NCBI GenBank assembly: GCA_902459845.2
Contig: CABPSV020000072.1
Span: 1,051-34,241, forward strand
Length of the DNA stretch: 33,191 nt
Direction: 5' to 3'
Source of the DNA: Hepatocystis sp. ex Piliocolobus tephrosceles
Lineage: Eukaryota; Apicomplexa; Aconoidasida; Haemosporida; Plasmodiidae
Under the pieces are notes generated by a model. The model saw nothing but the letters and a program-made list of their open reading frames with translations. It made no database searches and was not told the origin of the DNA. Shown in pieces: positions 1-10,021 of the stretch. How positions within the stretch are numbered: position 1 is the first letter of the stretch; every line of letters starts with the position of its first letter. Both the position numbers and the translations under genes were made by a program.

Positions 1-151
1 TAAAATAAAAAATAAATTTGTATTCACTAGGTGAATAAATAAATATATATGTGTTTGCACACATGTTTTTAAGAAAAAAGAAGGAAAAAAAACAAAGAAA
101 AAAAATATATACAACCCCGTCTAATTACAAATACAATTGACTACTTTGTTA

Positions 152-798
152 ATGGTGAATAAAAGTACCATCTTTGAATATAAAAATGTGGACATACTGG
201 TAAAATTGTCAAGGTGTTTTTATTTCTATTTCCACCCATAATTAAAAATGCATAAAAAAAAAAAAAAAAAAAAATGAATTAGTGGCTTTAATTTTTGTTT
301 AATCATTATTATTACTTGACTGTCCATTGCAGCATGTTTATGTATATGTAAATAAATGAAATCATTTATTCATTTCTTCATTCGTTTATTTAAATTTTTA
401 TTTATTTGTTTATTTGTTTATTTATTTATTTATTTGTTTATTTATTTGTTTATTTAATGATTTATATTTATTTATTTGTTTGTTCATTTATACAACAATG
501 AATACACGCACGCACGTACAAACGTTTTATTTAATGTAATTTTACTTCAACAGTATTCATCTCCTTTTCTTATTGAAGATTTTATTTTTTACATATTTCC
601 CATTTTTATCAGTTTTTATAGCATTATATGGTGTAACCTTGTTATTTTATTTTATTTTTTCACTTTTTCGTTATTTGCTTTGATATTTTTTATTTTCTTT
701 TGGAGGTTATTTTTTTTTAAAAAAATACAAAAGAACAATTTTTATTTTTACCTTTTATTTTTACATTTTTGCAATTACTCATGTATTAATTCCTGATG

Positions 799-841
<43 letters not shown>

Positions 842-1173
842 TGAAATGTTTCCAACATGTTTACGTTTTTTTACATAACTCATTTATACTTAAAATAATA
901 AATTACACTCATTTTCACAATTGTCATGTTGTTTAAAGAGTTGTTTATTTTTTTTCCTTTTAATGTTTATGTATATTATATATATATATATACTTTGAAT
1001 GATTTTTATTATTATTTTTTTTATTTTTTTTAGTATTAACCACACGTATATTAAAATATGTAAGTATATATGCAAGTTTTATACCGATAATTTTTTTTTT
1101 TTTTTTTATGATAATAAGACAGAACCTCTTTTTTTTGAAAAATGTATATTACTCTTTTTATATATTAAAATAG
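152..1173 (+). CDS. Possible four-exon small membrane protein (speculative gene model)
   Basis: A phase-consistent spliced reading can be built here. Exon 1 (152-213) starts MVNKSTIFEY. Exon 2 (554-630) follows a CAACAG acceptor and encodes a strongly hydrophobic stretch, IHLLFLLKILFF onward. Exon 3 (1034-1059) lies between a T-rich TTTTTTAG acceptor and a GTAAGT donor. Exon 4 (1123-1173) follows ACAG and ends at TAG. The product would be 71 residues with one or two membrane segments. Two donors (GTGTTT, GTGTAA) are weak. T-rich noncoding DNA read on this strand also gives Phe/Ile/Leu-rich peptides, so this could be chance. No family is recognised. Confidence 0.22.
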
Positions 1174-1270
1174 GCAAAATATTGATCTACTGTTTTATAA
1201 ACGTTTTCATTTTTATTGAAATGTGGTGTATATTAAAATCGATTATGAGAAATTGAACTAACGGCCCAAT

Positions 1271-1640
1271 AGTTTAAAAATGATTGAATAAAAAAGAGTT
1301 TTAAAATGATTGAATAAAAAAGAGTTTTAAAATGATTGAACAAAAAAGAGTTTTAAAATGATTGAATAAAAAAGAGTTTAAAAATGATTGAATAAAAGAG
1401 TTTAAAAATGATAAAAAAAAAAAAATGATTGAAAAAGAGTTTAAAAATGATTGAATAAAAAAGAGTTTTAAAATGATTGAATAAAAAAGAGTTTTAAAAT
1501 GATTGAACAAAAAAGAGTTTTAAAATGATTGAATAAAAAAGAGTTTTAAAATGATTGAATAAAAAAGAGTTTTAAAATGATTGAATAAAAAAGAGTTTAA
1601 AAATGATTGAACAAAAAAGAGTTTTAAAATGATTGAACAA
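1271..1640. repeat. 26-bp minisatellite, about 14 units
   Basis: Tandem copies of a unit close to GATTGAATAAAAAAGAGTTT plus AAAAT. Variants are AATA/AACA before the A-run, TTTT/TTTA after GAG, and one shortened unit with a poly(A) insertion near 1410-1430. The array is noncoding; the minus-strand reading frame across it is only a product of the repeat. Confidence 0.9.
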
Positions 1641-2601
1641 AACACTATTTCTATTTGAGAAATCACTCCTCATATATATTGTGATACAACTATTAATTGT
1701 TATAATTTGTTATTAATAAAATATTATCATATTTAATCACGAATTGTAACTTTTTTTGTTATCTATTTTGTTATTCATATTACCCCTTTTTTTTATGTAT
1801 TTTCGAAATAATATTACTTGAAGTTTATCAGTGATGTAGATTTATATGTTCTATAGTATTGTCGTTTAATCGAAAGTAAAAAAATAAAAAACCGATTACA
1901 ATCGATTACATATAACACTATTTATTACGTGCACATATATATATATATATATATATATATGTGCATATACTTTATTACATAACAATGCGTATAAGCTTAG
2001 GTATAAATATATAATATTAAAAATGAAACTAAACATAATAAATGTATAAAAGTGTAACACTACTACATATGGTATTTTATTTTTATTTTTTCACAATATT
2101 GGTAATTTTACAAGTTGTAATTTTTTTTTTTATAGTTAAATATCCTTATTAAGCAGTTATTTTTGTCTATAAAAATATATATCAACAAAATTTTATATTT
2201 ATTTTCCTCAAAAAAAAAAAAGAAAAACACAAATTAATATCTTTCTTTTTTAGTCTCAATATATATGTATATATTGATTTTATTTATATGTTTTCATATA
2301 TGCTTTTAAGAAACGAATTAAGAATTATTTAAAAAAAAAAAAAAAAAAAATGAATAAAATAAATAAATATATAAATAAATATATAAATATATAAATAAAT
2401 AAATATTCAACAAAACATAAAACAAATTGGTCATATTACTTAAAAAAATGACAAACAATTTTGCAAAAAATAATATACATGTATAAACAGCCTCGAACCT
2501 ATACACAACAAATATTTTAGTCCATACATGCTACTAAAATGCATATACTTTTTCCTAGTGATCTCATTTATAGGTATAGCAAAAAAAAAAAATTGTGTTT
2601 T
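1641..2601. other. AT-rich spacer 3' of the TMEM208-like gene
   Basis: Nothing gene-like was found. The stretch has an (AT)n run near 1936-1962, poly(A) runs near 2211-2221 and 2331-2350, and an AATA-rich block at 2350-2410. The part next to 2602 is probably the 3' UTR and polyadenylation region of the minus-strand gene. Confidence 0.5.
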
Positions 2602-3210
2602 TTAATGAACCTTCTTATACACAATTTTGGTTTTTTGCTTTTCCTTTTTTTCCATTTTATTAGCTGTATCTGCAGCACCCATCACCTAAACAAAAAGAAA
2701 AAAAAGAAAAATATATAAAAAGTATAAAACAATCAAATAAAAAAAAATAACATGTAGGTAGATCAACGTAAATAGGTCTTGGTAGTATTAAATGTGGGTA
2801 AATACAACTAAGCGCAATAAAAATAGAAGAATACGTTGTTGCTGTTGTTTTGCTTTTATTATCACGATTATCACTATTGTCATTATTGTGTTTTTTTTTT
2901 TTTTTTTTTTATGAACAGATAACACATTTCATACAACTGCTTTTAACATATGCAATCATTACCGGAGAACTCAAAAAATTTTTAAAAATGAAATTAAAAA
3001 CTTTGAATATTGCGTATAAAGGTATTATAATATATATGTAAAAAAATTTAAAGGAGTAAAATAAGCCTAAATTGATAATAAAAGACAAAATCAATATATC
3101 TGAATAATATCTAAAAAAAAAAAAGAAATAAATAAATAAATAAATAAACAAATAAATAAATGAGTTCATTACATAAGTAAATAAATACATAAATAAAAAA
3201 AATAAATATG

Positions 3211-3245
<35 letters not shown>

Positions 3246-3694
3246 GCGCTTTCTTTTATTGTTAAGAGGTAGCGCTTTGATTTTTGTGTCTATTTTAAGA
3301 ACTGTTGGTGCTAATATTTTATAACATTACAAAATTGTACTTCAGTGTTTATTTCATTCCATTAGTACTTATGAACTTTTTTCTTATTTTTTTTTTTTAT
3401 TTTTTTTTAATTTTTATTTGTGTTTTTTACGTATAACTTAGTCCATTTTCCAAACAATAATGAATCTTCTTTAATGTGAAATAATAACAAAAGTATAAAA
3501 GACAATGTAAAAAAATAATATTTCTTGTAATTAATTGTTGTTTGTAGTAAACCGTGAATAAGATATAAACAATCTGAAAAGCAAAATAGTAATAATAATA
3601 TTGATAATAATAAGAACAATCAAATAAGATAATAAACGATTAAAGAGCATTTGTGTATAATTGGTGATATGAGGTGTTTAATGCATGCATAGCA

Positions 3695-3744
<50 letters not shown>

Positions 3745-3873
3745 GTGTATCTAATTTTAATTGTATACTTATTTTCAAATTTTCCATACCGAAAAAATAC
3801 TAAAAAATGTTAAGGCATATAAAATAAATGCGCCAGCCTTTTTTAATCGTTTTTTCTCCGATTGTCCTGCCAT
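2602..3873 (-). CDS. TMEM208/SND2-like ER membrane protein, four exons
   Basis: Reconstructed by splicing. Exon 1 is 3790-3873 (MAGQSEKKRLKKAG..., preceded by a poly(A) leader). Exon 2 is 3431-3573, exon 3 is 2963-3110 and exon 4 is 2602-2685, ending in TAA. Donors are GTATGG, GTAAAA and GTAATG. Acceptors are CTTTTCAG, a T-tract ending TTTAG, and TTTGTTTAG. Phases are 0, 2 and 0, with no internal stop. The product is 152 residues: a basic N-terminus, hydrophobic segments at about 14-37 and 48-64, another hydrophobic block at about 79-118 containing IIIPLYAIFK, and a Lys-rich C-terminal tail ending KIVYKKVH. Order, length (human TMEM208 is 173) and the 'P-x-YA-x-(Y/F)K' element after a hydrophobic helix pair fit the TMEM208/SND2 family, which helps target proteins to the ER independently of SRP. 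The exon structure is strong; the family assignment is by eye. Confidence 0.78.
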
Positions 3874-4032
3874 TTTTTTTTTTTTTTTATCCCAATCTAT
3901 GTTAAATGTGCATGAACACAATGTAAATATTTTTAGTTTGTTATATTTTTGCAAATATGTTATTAAAAAAAAGAAAAACGTAATAAAAATAGATTCATTC
4001 CCGTTTATTTAACTGATTTTACAAAAGATATA

Positions 4033-4209
4033 ATGGTTAAAAAAAAAGCAAAAAAAAAAAAATGTTCTTGTGATATATTATTTAGTGCTTTTAAGCTTCT
4101 ATTTAATATATGGTACTTTGTTTTTTTTTCAATTTTTTTATTAATAACACGATGTTCTTTAATTTTTGTATACGAAAAGATGAAGCACATAAATAAAAAA
4201 AAAAAATAA
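4033..4209 (+). CDS. Short ORF with one hydrophobic segment (uncertain)
   Basis: A 58-codon ORF starts with a very basic stretch (MVKKKAKKKKCSC), continues with a hydrophobic segment at about residues 14-46 containing NIWYFVFFSIFLLITR, and ends in a Lys-rich tail. It begins 160 bp upstream of the TMEM208-like gene, in divergent orientation. The reverse strand is also open, so coding status is not established. No family is recognised. Confidence 0.2.
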   Translation: MVKKKAKKKKCSCDILFSAFKLLFNIWYFVFFSIFLLITRCSLIFVYEKMKHINKKKK

Positions 4210-4250
4210 ATAAAAAAAAAAGGTAAATATGATCATAAACATAAACATAA

Positions 4251-4310
4251 GAAATTAAATAAACAATTAAATAAACAATTAAATAAACAATTAAATAAGC
4301 AAATAAGTAA
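4251..4310. repeat. 12-bp repeat (ATTAAATAAACA)
   Basis: About four to five tandem copies of ATTAAATAAACA, decaying into related AAATAAG units. Noncoding; it sits between two minus-strand genes. Confidence 0.8.
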
Positions 4311-4549
4311 ATACAATGCTTATAAATTAATGAACTCGCAAAAATAAAAAAAAAAAAAAAAAAAAAAATTGACAATGGAACGGACGAGTTAATTACGAAT
4401 ACGTAAGCGTGTCATGAATCATTAAGTTATTTTTATAAATATATTAAGGCTATTGTATATCGAAAGTTGTGTACGCACATACGTATAAATATATATGTAT
4501 ATATAAATATATATATATAATTGTTTGCGTGATACGCTATTTTATTCTT

Positions 4550-4637
4550 TGATTTGGATAATGATCATTTTTGATTTGAATAATGATCATTTTTGATTTG
4601 AATAGTGATCATTTTTGATTTGAATGATGACTATTTG
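4550..4637. repeat. 22-bp repeat with TGATCA cores
   Basis: Four imperfect tandem copies of TGATTTGAATAATGATCATT plus TT, each with an ATGATCAT palindrome except the last, which reads ATGACTAT and runs into the stop codon of the spliced minus-strand gene at 4631. The array therefore lies at the very start of that gene's 3' UTR. Confidence 0.8.
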
Positions 4638-4855
4638 TTCATTTCAATTTGTTTAGCTTTGTATTTTCTTTGAGATGTTCTCACTAAATTTGGAGTTTTT
4701 ATATACTTTTTACTCGAAATAGTACATATATATATACATACGCACGTATACTCATACATGCATACATACATACCAACAAACACATATACATATATAGATA
4801 GTTGCATGTTCAACATTACATTTTTCATAAATATTTTCACAATAATAAATTAAAA
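4631..4855 (-). CDS. 3' exons of an unidentified small spliced gene (5' end unresolved)
   Basis: Two exons are visible. The penultimate exon, 4790-4855, follows a CTCTTACAG acceptor, encodes LIYYCENIYEKCNVEHATIYI and ends at a GTATATG donor (phase 1). The last exon, 4631-4683, follows AAATTTAG and encodes RTSQRKYKAKQIEMNK before TAG. The phases join cleanly. Upstream exons are uncertain: one phase-consistent model uses a 24-nt exon near 5055-5080 and a start exon near 5444-5461 (MHAFR, GTATAG donor), but this puts the start only 185 bp from the eIF3a stop. The product would be a short, Lys/Arg-tailed protein with two Cys about seven residues apart. No family is recognised. Confidence 0.4.
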
Positions 4856-5645
4856 CTGTAAGAGAAAATGTATACATATATATGTACATATATATATATA
4901 TATATATATATGCATACATATACATAAATATTTTTTTTTCCTTCTTTTTTTTTTTTTTATTAATTATGAAAAAAAAATAATGAAACTTTATTCTACACGT
5001 AGGCATGTGTACGTATACATATTTGTACATATACCTGTTACATATACGTACCCGTTTTAATCTAAAAATCTCTGTTTAATAATTATTATTTTTTTATTAT
5101 TATTATTATTATATATTTATAAAATATATGAATTGATATCATATATTAATTTATGTAAAAATGTAGTAAAAAAAAAAAAATATATACACAAATATATATA
5201 TATATATATATATAGGTGGATATTTATACGAGTGTATATGTATACACCTTAACATTTCTTTTCTTCATTTTGGAAAAAAGTTCACTTTAATTACATAATA
5301 AATAGAATGTAGGCTTTTAAAAAAAAAAAAAAAAAAATAGTGTGTGTTAGTTTGAAAAATTTCAAAACATAATAACGTGAATTATTATTATTGACAACTA
5401 ATAGAAAATACTTTAACACTAAAGGGTAGTTATATGAGTGCTATACCTCTAAAGGCATGCATAAATGTACAAACACGTGCGTACGTGTATATATATATAT
5501 ATATATATATAGGTACGTATGCATATGTGTTCTCGTGCTACATGTGACACTACACACATACATTTATTATATATATGTAACATCCTCTACATCTGTTACT
5601 TTATTTTATTTTATTATTATTTTTTTTTTTTTTAATCCCATTCCC

Positions 5646-8600
5646 TTATGGTTTTACATAACCTTTTTGGTAGTTTCTCTTTTTTTTGGTATAAACAGTA
5701 AACTTCTCTTCACTTGAACTCTTAACCTCATCATCATCATTTGAACTGTCACTTTTTTTATTTTTGATTATTTCATTGTTTTCATCTTTTATATGATTAT
5801 ATTTTTTGTCATGAGCACTTTCTTTATTTACATAATGATCTTTTCCTTTACTCTTATAAACATCATCATCAGTACCAGTATTATCACTTACGTTGTCTTC
5901 CTCTTCTTCTGTGTTATTATATTCTACTTCTTTCGAATTCCATTTATTTTTTGTTTTATCACGAATACCATTATTTAATATTTTTTCTTGTTCTTTTTTA
6001 CTTACTCTTTCACTTCGTTTTATATCTCTTTCACTTTTCTCTTCTACATCGTGATCATATTTTTTTCTATGTTTGCTGTCATAACTAGCTCTATCTCGAT
6101 CTCTTTCTTTTTCACGATCAACATCTCTTCTGTGTTCTCTATCCTTATCTTTAGAACTTCCTCTTCTATGTTCTCTATCTCTATCCTTTGAACCTCCTCT
6201 TCTATGTTCTCTATCCTTATCTTTAGAACTTCCTCTTCTATGTTCTCTATCTCTATCCTTTGAACCTCCTCTTCTGTGTTCTCTATCCCTATCCTTTGAA
6301 CCTCCTCTTCTATGATCTCTATCCTTTGAAACTCCTCTTCTATGTTCTCTATCCTTATCTTTAGAACCTCCTCTTCTATGTTCTCTATCCCTATCTTTAG
6401 ATCCTCCCCTTCTATGTTCTCTATCCTTATCTTTCCTATGCTCTACATCTCTTCTATGTTCTCTATCCCTATCTTTAGATCCTCCTCTTCTATGTTCTCT
6501 ATCTCTATCCTTTGAACCTCCTCTTCTATGATCTCTATCCTTATCTTTAGAACCTCCTCTTCTGTGATCTCTATCTTTAGAACCATCTCTTCTATGCCTT
6601 CTTTCTCTCGAACCAGTTCTTCCATCACGTGCAGAATGATCTCTTCCTCTTTCTCTTCTTTCTAACACATCTCTATGTGATGAATAATAATCATCTCTGT
6701 CATCATCCTCATAATCTAAACGTTTGTAATTATCTTCATCGTAATGTGCTCCATTTTTTTCACTTCTTTTCCATCCATGGTGTTCACTACTATAATCACG
6801 ATCCCTATCACGATCACGTGATGATTTTCTATACGACCTATCACCACCTCTTGAATCATCTCTTTTTCTTCTTAATAACCTTTCTTCTATTTCTTGTTCT
6901 CTTTGTCTTCTTATTTTATTCAATTCTTCCATTTTTTTTCTTTCCATTTCTTCTTTCAACAATCGTTGTTCTTCTTCTTCTCTTCTTTTTCTTTCTTCTT
7001 CTAATTTTAATTTTCTAGTATGTTGTTCTCTTCTTTCTTTTGCTCTTTGAATTTTTTCTTCTTTCAAACATTTGTATAAACGCTCTTTTTGTGCTTTTAA
7101 ATTCTTTTCAAATTCAATTACTCTTGCTTTCATTTCATTTTTTGTAAATGCTTCTATATCTCCAGAGAATTTTACATATTCTTCTTTTTCTTTCAATGAT
7201 GCTTCAAAATCTGCTTTTTGTTCTTCTTCTGCTGCTTTTTGTTCTTGTAACAATATTTCAGTATCTTCTTGAAATGTTTTAGCTATCCATTTTTTCATAT
7301 GATTTATTTCGTTTTGTCTTAAAGCTCTAAAATAATGATCCACCTTTTTATATTCCAATTTACGTATTTTAATAATTTCATTTTTTTCATTTAATCTTAT
7401 TTTTTCTTGAACTTCTTCTATATCCTCAAAATCAACATATCCATTCAGTATATCCTCAATAGTAATTTCATCAAGGCATTTTCCTTTTAATAATATTTTA
7501 TTAGAATTATTAGAACATAAATTTTTAATTTCTTTTAACATTTGTTTTGCAGCTTCTAATTTTTTTTTATTTCTTTCTTCTTTTAATTTTAATTTTTCTC
7601 CTTTTTTTGCTAACTCTTCTTTTTTTTCTTTTTCTAACTTTTCTTCTAATAATTTCTTTTCCATTTTTATTCTTAACTGTTCTTGTTCTTGTTCTTTCTG
7701 TTTTCTTAACATTTCTTTTCTTTTTTTATTATTTTCATTACTTAATAATTTATATTTATAATGCTCTTCTTCTATTTTGTCATATATCTTTTTTAGAACC
7801 TTCTCATTTTCTATAGGTTTTTCTTCAAAAACTGCTGTTTCTATAATATCATATACATTAGAACTAGAATGAATATGTGTTCCTTTTTTTTTTTTTTTTA
7901 CATCTATATCTATATCTAATAAATCAAATTCTTTTTCATAAGATAAAAGATTCATATTTAATTGTTCTACTTCATTAAATATCGTTATAGATTCATTTAT
8001 CATTTTTAATCCTTTATGTAATTCATTATACATAGTAATTAATGATTCTCTTATTAATTTACCACTACTGTTGGTATTATTATTATTACCACTACCTGAT
8101 GTGTTTTCTTTATCGTCAAAATATATAGCTCTCTTTGTCAAATCAATTCTCATATCTAACTCTTTTTGATAAACTAAATCTACTAACATACTCTCCGCTT
8201 CATTCCATGTAAAAAAATATTCAGGACAAATATTTTCAATAAAATAATCAATAGATATATTACTATATACTTTCGAAATTTGTAAAATCAATTTATGAAA
8301 AATAACTTCTTTAATTTTTTTTATATATATTTTATATTCTGTATTTTCCAACTCTTTTAATAATAATTCACATTCAAAACATAAATTTAAAGGTGTAAAC
8401 TTATTTTCAATAAGAGCATAAAGCTTTTGAATATTCTCATTTGCACTTGTTAATATATTTCGTACTTTTAAACCATTTTTTAAAGATTCTTTTACTGGTA
8501 CACTACTATGTCCTAACAACTGAGCCATCTTTTTATGAGCTTCATATATTTTATTATAATCTTCATTTTTATTTTTATTATTAATTAAAGGAATGGATAA

Positions 8601-9902
8601 AACAGATAACACAGCTTTATTACACATAGATGTTTTTATTTCTTCAGATACATTAGGACTATAATTCAATATATGGAAACAATATTTTAACCAAGCCAAA
8701 CTATGAAATAATTCACTATCATAAACAAATAACATATCTGCTAATTTCTTATAAAATATACCAATCATTTTTTTTAATTTTTCTTTCGACCCTACAACTT
8801 CAAATGGTTCGTTATCTGTCACCGTAGCATTATTCATTTGTTCAGCATTTTCTTCTTTATCACTTTTGTTTACTCCATCTGTAGTTGTGCTAGTTGTGGC
8901 AGTTGTGGTGGCGCTAGTTGTGACTGTACTTGTGACGGTATTAACGACAGCAGTGGATGGGGTAGTAGTTGTTCCAGTTTTTGTGACAGTTCCATTATCA
9001 GTACTACTACCTATAGTTGTACTACCTGTGCTAGTGCTTTCACCCTGATCTTTATCAGTGGTAGAACTAATATCTGGTTCAGCTATGGTTGTCGGAGTTG
9101 ATCGTAATGTTCTATAAAAATATTCATGCATATTCAAATTATATATATCTTCAGCTATATTTAATGCTTCTGTCCACATATTAAGTTCACATGCAATTTC
9201 TAATTGCATAATTTTTGTTTCTAATTGAAATTCAATTTTTAAAAGTGATTGATATTCTGGTTTATGCTTTCCTCTCAAAATAAGGTTATAATGATTTCTT
9301 AATAAATCACTTAATTTTTTAAATTCGGTTAATCTTTTATTTTCTTTACAAAATGCCAAAGCTTTTTTTGCTGTATCATGATAAGCTTGTTCTAATTTTG
9401 GTGTTGCTCTTAATATTTCTAAAATCATAATATAAGTTTCCATACACATTTTATATGCATTTTCTAATTTTCTTTCATAAGTACCTGTAATTTCTATATC
9501 TAATGAATTCATTAATATCTTTTCTGTAAAATCTACGTTACTTTCTTCTTGTTCTGTTTTATTTTTATTTTTTTCTACTGCTTCTTTTGCTATACGAATC
9601 TTATCCTCTGCTTTATCTCGAAAATCTGTAATAACTTTACCTAAAGAAGCTATATTACCATGTTGGCATATAATTCTATATTGATGTAAACCATCCTTAA
9701 CTAAACTTAACCTTTCTAAATGTAAACAAAACTCTATATACCTTAACATTATTTGTTCTTGTAATATATGCCATCCTTGTAATTTAAATGTTCTGTGACC
9801 GATAGCCGAGTGTAAGATTTGTAAAGCATCTTCATTTTGACCTATAAACTGTAATTCTTCTGCTCGTTTAAGAGCATTCTCAGGCTTTTGAAACGTTTGC
9901 AT
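5646..9902 (-). CDS. EIF3A: Eukaryotic translation initiation factor 3 subunit A
   Basis: Single-exon gene, 1418 residues. eIF3a is the scaffold of the eIF3 complex that binds the 40S subunit and recruits mRNA. The N-terminus (FQKPENALKRAEEL, HEP-like 'EQIMLRYIEFC', 'GLHQYRIICQ') matches the family start, which fixes the ATG at 9902. A Thr/Ser-rich insert occupies about residues 276-362, inside the helical N-terminal region. The PCI domain is at about 490-592. A long charged coiled coil with Glu/Lys/Arg runs, the spectrin-like region, covers about 700-1035. From about 1040 the tail is Arg/Asp/Ser-rich, with about a dozen tandem RGGSKDRDREHR-type units at about 1100-1267 replacing the decapeptide repeats of animal eIF3a. 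The C-terminus is acidic, then basic (KKKRNYQKGYVKP). The leader carries a long poly(A)/poly(T) inverted tract. Confidence 0.97.
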   Translation of the reverse strand: MQTFQKPENALKRAEELQFIGQNEDALQILHSAIGHRTFKLQGWHILQEQIMLRYIEFCLHLERLSLVKDGLHQYRIICQHGNIASLGKVITDFRDKAEDKIRIAKEAVEKNKNKTEQEESNVDFTEKILMNSLDIEITGTYERKLENAYKMCMETYIMILEILRATPKLEQAYHDTAKKALAFCKENKRLTEFKKLSDLLRNHYNLILRGKHKPEYQSLLKIEFQLETKIMQLEIACELNMWTEALNIAEDIYNLNMHEYFYRTLRSTPTTIAEPDISSTTDKDQGESTSTGSTTIGSSTDNGTVTKTGTTTTPSTAVVNTVTSTVTTSATTTATTSTTTDGVNKSDKEENAEQMNNATVTDNEPFEVVGSKEKLKKMIGIFYKKLADMLFVYDSELFHSLAWLKYCFHILNYSPNVSEEIKTSMCNKAVLSVLSIPLINNKNKNEDYNKIYEAHKKMAQLLGHSSVPVKESLKNGLKVRNILTSANENIQKLYALIENKFTPLNLCFECELLLKELENTEYKIYIKKIKEVIFHKLILQISKVYSNISIDYFIENICPEYFFTWNEAESMLVDLVYQKELDMRIDLTKRAIYFDDKENTSGSGNNNNTNSSGKLIRESLITMYNELHKGLKMINESITIFNEVEQLNMNLLSYEKEFDLLDIDIDVKKKKKGTHIHSSSNVYDIIETAVFEEKPIENEKVLKKIYDKIEEEHYKYKLLSNENNKKRKEMLRKQKEQEQEQLRIKMEKKLLEEKLEKEKKEELAKKGEKLKLKEERNKKKLEAAKQMLKEIKNLCSNNSNKILLKGKCLDEITIEDILNGYVDFEDIEEVQEKIRLNEKNEIIKIRKLEYKKVDHYFRALRQNEINHMKKWIAKTFQEDTEILLQEQKAAEEEQKADFEASLKEKEEYVKFSGDIEAFTKNEMKARVIEFEKNLKAQKERLYKCLKEEKIQRAKERREQHTRKLKLEEERKRREEEEQRLLKEEMERKKMEELNKIRRQREQEIEERLLRRKRDDSRGGDRSYRKSSRDRDRDRDYSSEHHGWKRSEKNGAHYDEDNYKRLDYEDDDRDDYYSSHRDVLERRERGRDHSARDGRTGSRERRHRRDGSKDRDHRRGGSKDKDRDHRRGGSKDRDREHRRGGSKDRDREHRRDVEHRKDKDREHRRGGSKDRDREHRRGGSKDKDREHRRGVSKDRDHRRGGSKDRDREHRRGGSKDRDREHRRGSSKDKDREHRRGGSKDRDREHRRGSSKDKDREHRRDVDREKERDRDRASYDSKHRKKYDHDVEEKSERDIKRSERVSKKEQEKILNNGIRDKTKNKWNSKEVEYNNTEEEEDNVSDNTGTDDDVYKSKGKDHYVNKESAHDKKYNHIKDENNEIIKNKKSDSSNDDDEVKSSSEEKFTVYTKKKRNYQKGYVKP
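6118..6600 (-). repeat. In-frame Arg-Gly-Ser-Lys-Asp repeat array in eIF3a
   Basis: DNA tandem repeats of about 30-36 bp encode units such as REHRRGGSKDRD and RDHRRGGSKDK, with SS/GS/VS variants and shortened copies that drop one REH or KD step. All length changes keep the frame. The array lies in the disordered C-terminal tail and is expected to vary in length between isolates. Confidence 0.95.
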
Positions 9903-9929
9903 ATTTTTTTACTACTTAACTTTTTGCAC

Positions 9930-9933
<4 letters not shown>

Positions 9934-10019
<86 letters not shown>
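9934..10019. repeat. Poly(A)29-poly(T)57 inverted homopolymer
   Basis: An uninterrupted run of 29 A is followed directly by 57 T on the plus strand. Read in the eIF3a transcript direction it is A57 then U29, starting about 31 nt upstream of the ATG, so it could fold into a long A-U hairpin. Confidence 0.95.

Positions 10020-10021
<2 letters not shown>

Noticed and set aside
476..796. 106-codon plus-strand ORF at the left edge
   Set aside because: The frame as given is T-rich spacer; if anything here is coding it is a different frame within the spliced candidate at 152-1173.
2909..3190. 93-codon minus-strand ORF
   Set aside because: Its middle is exon 3 of the TMEM208-like gene; the start and end are intron sequence.
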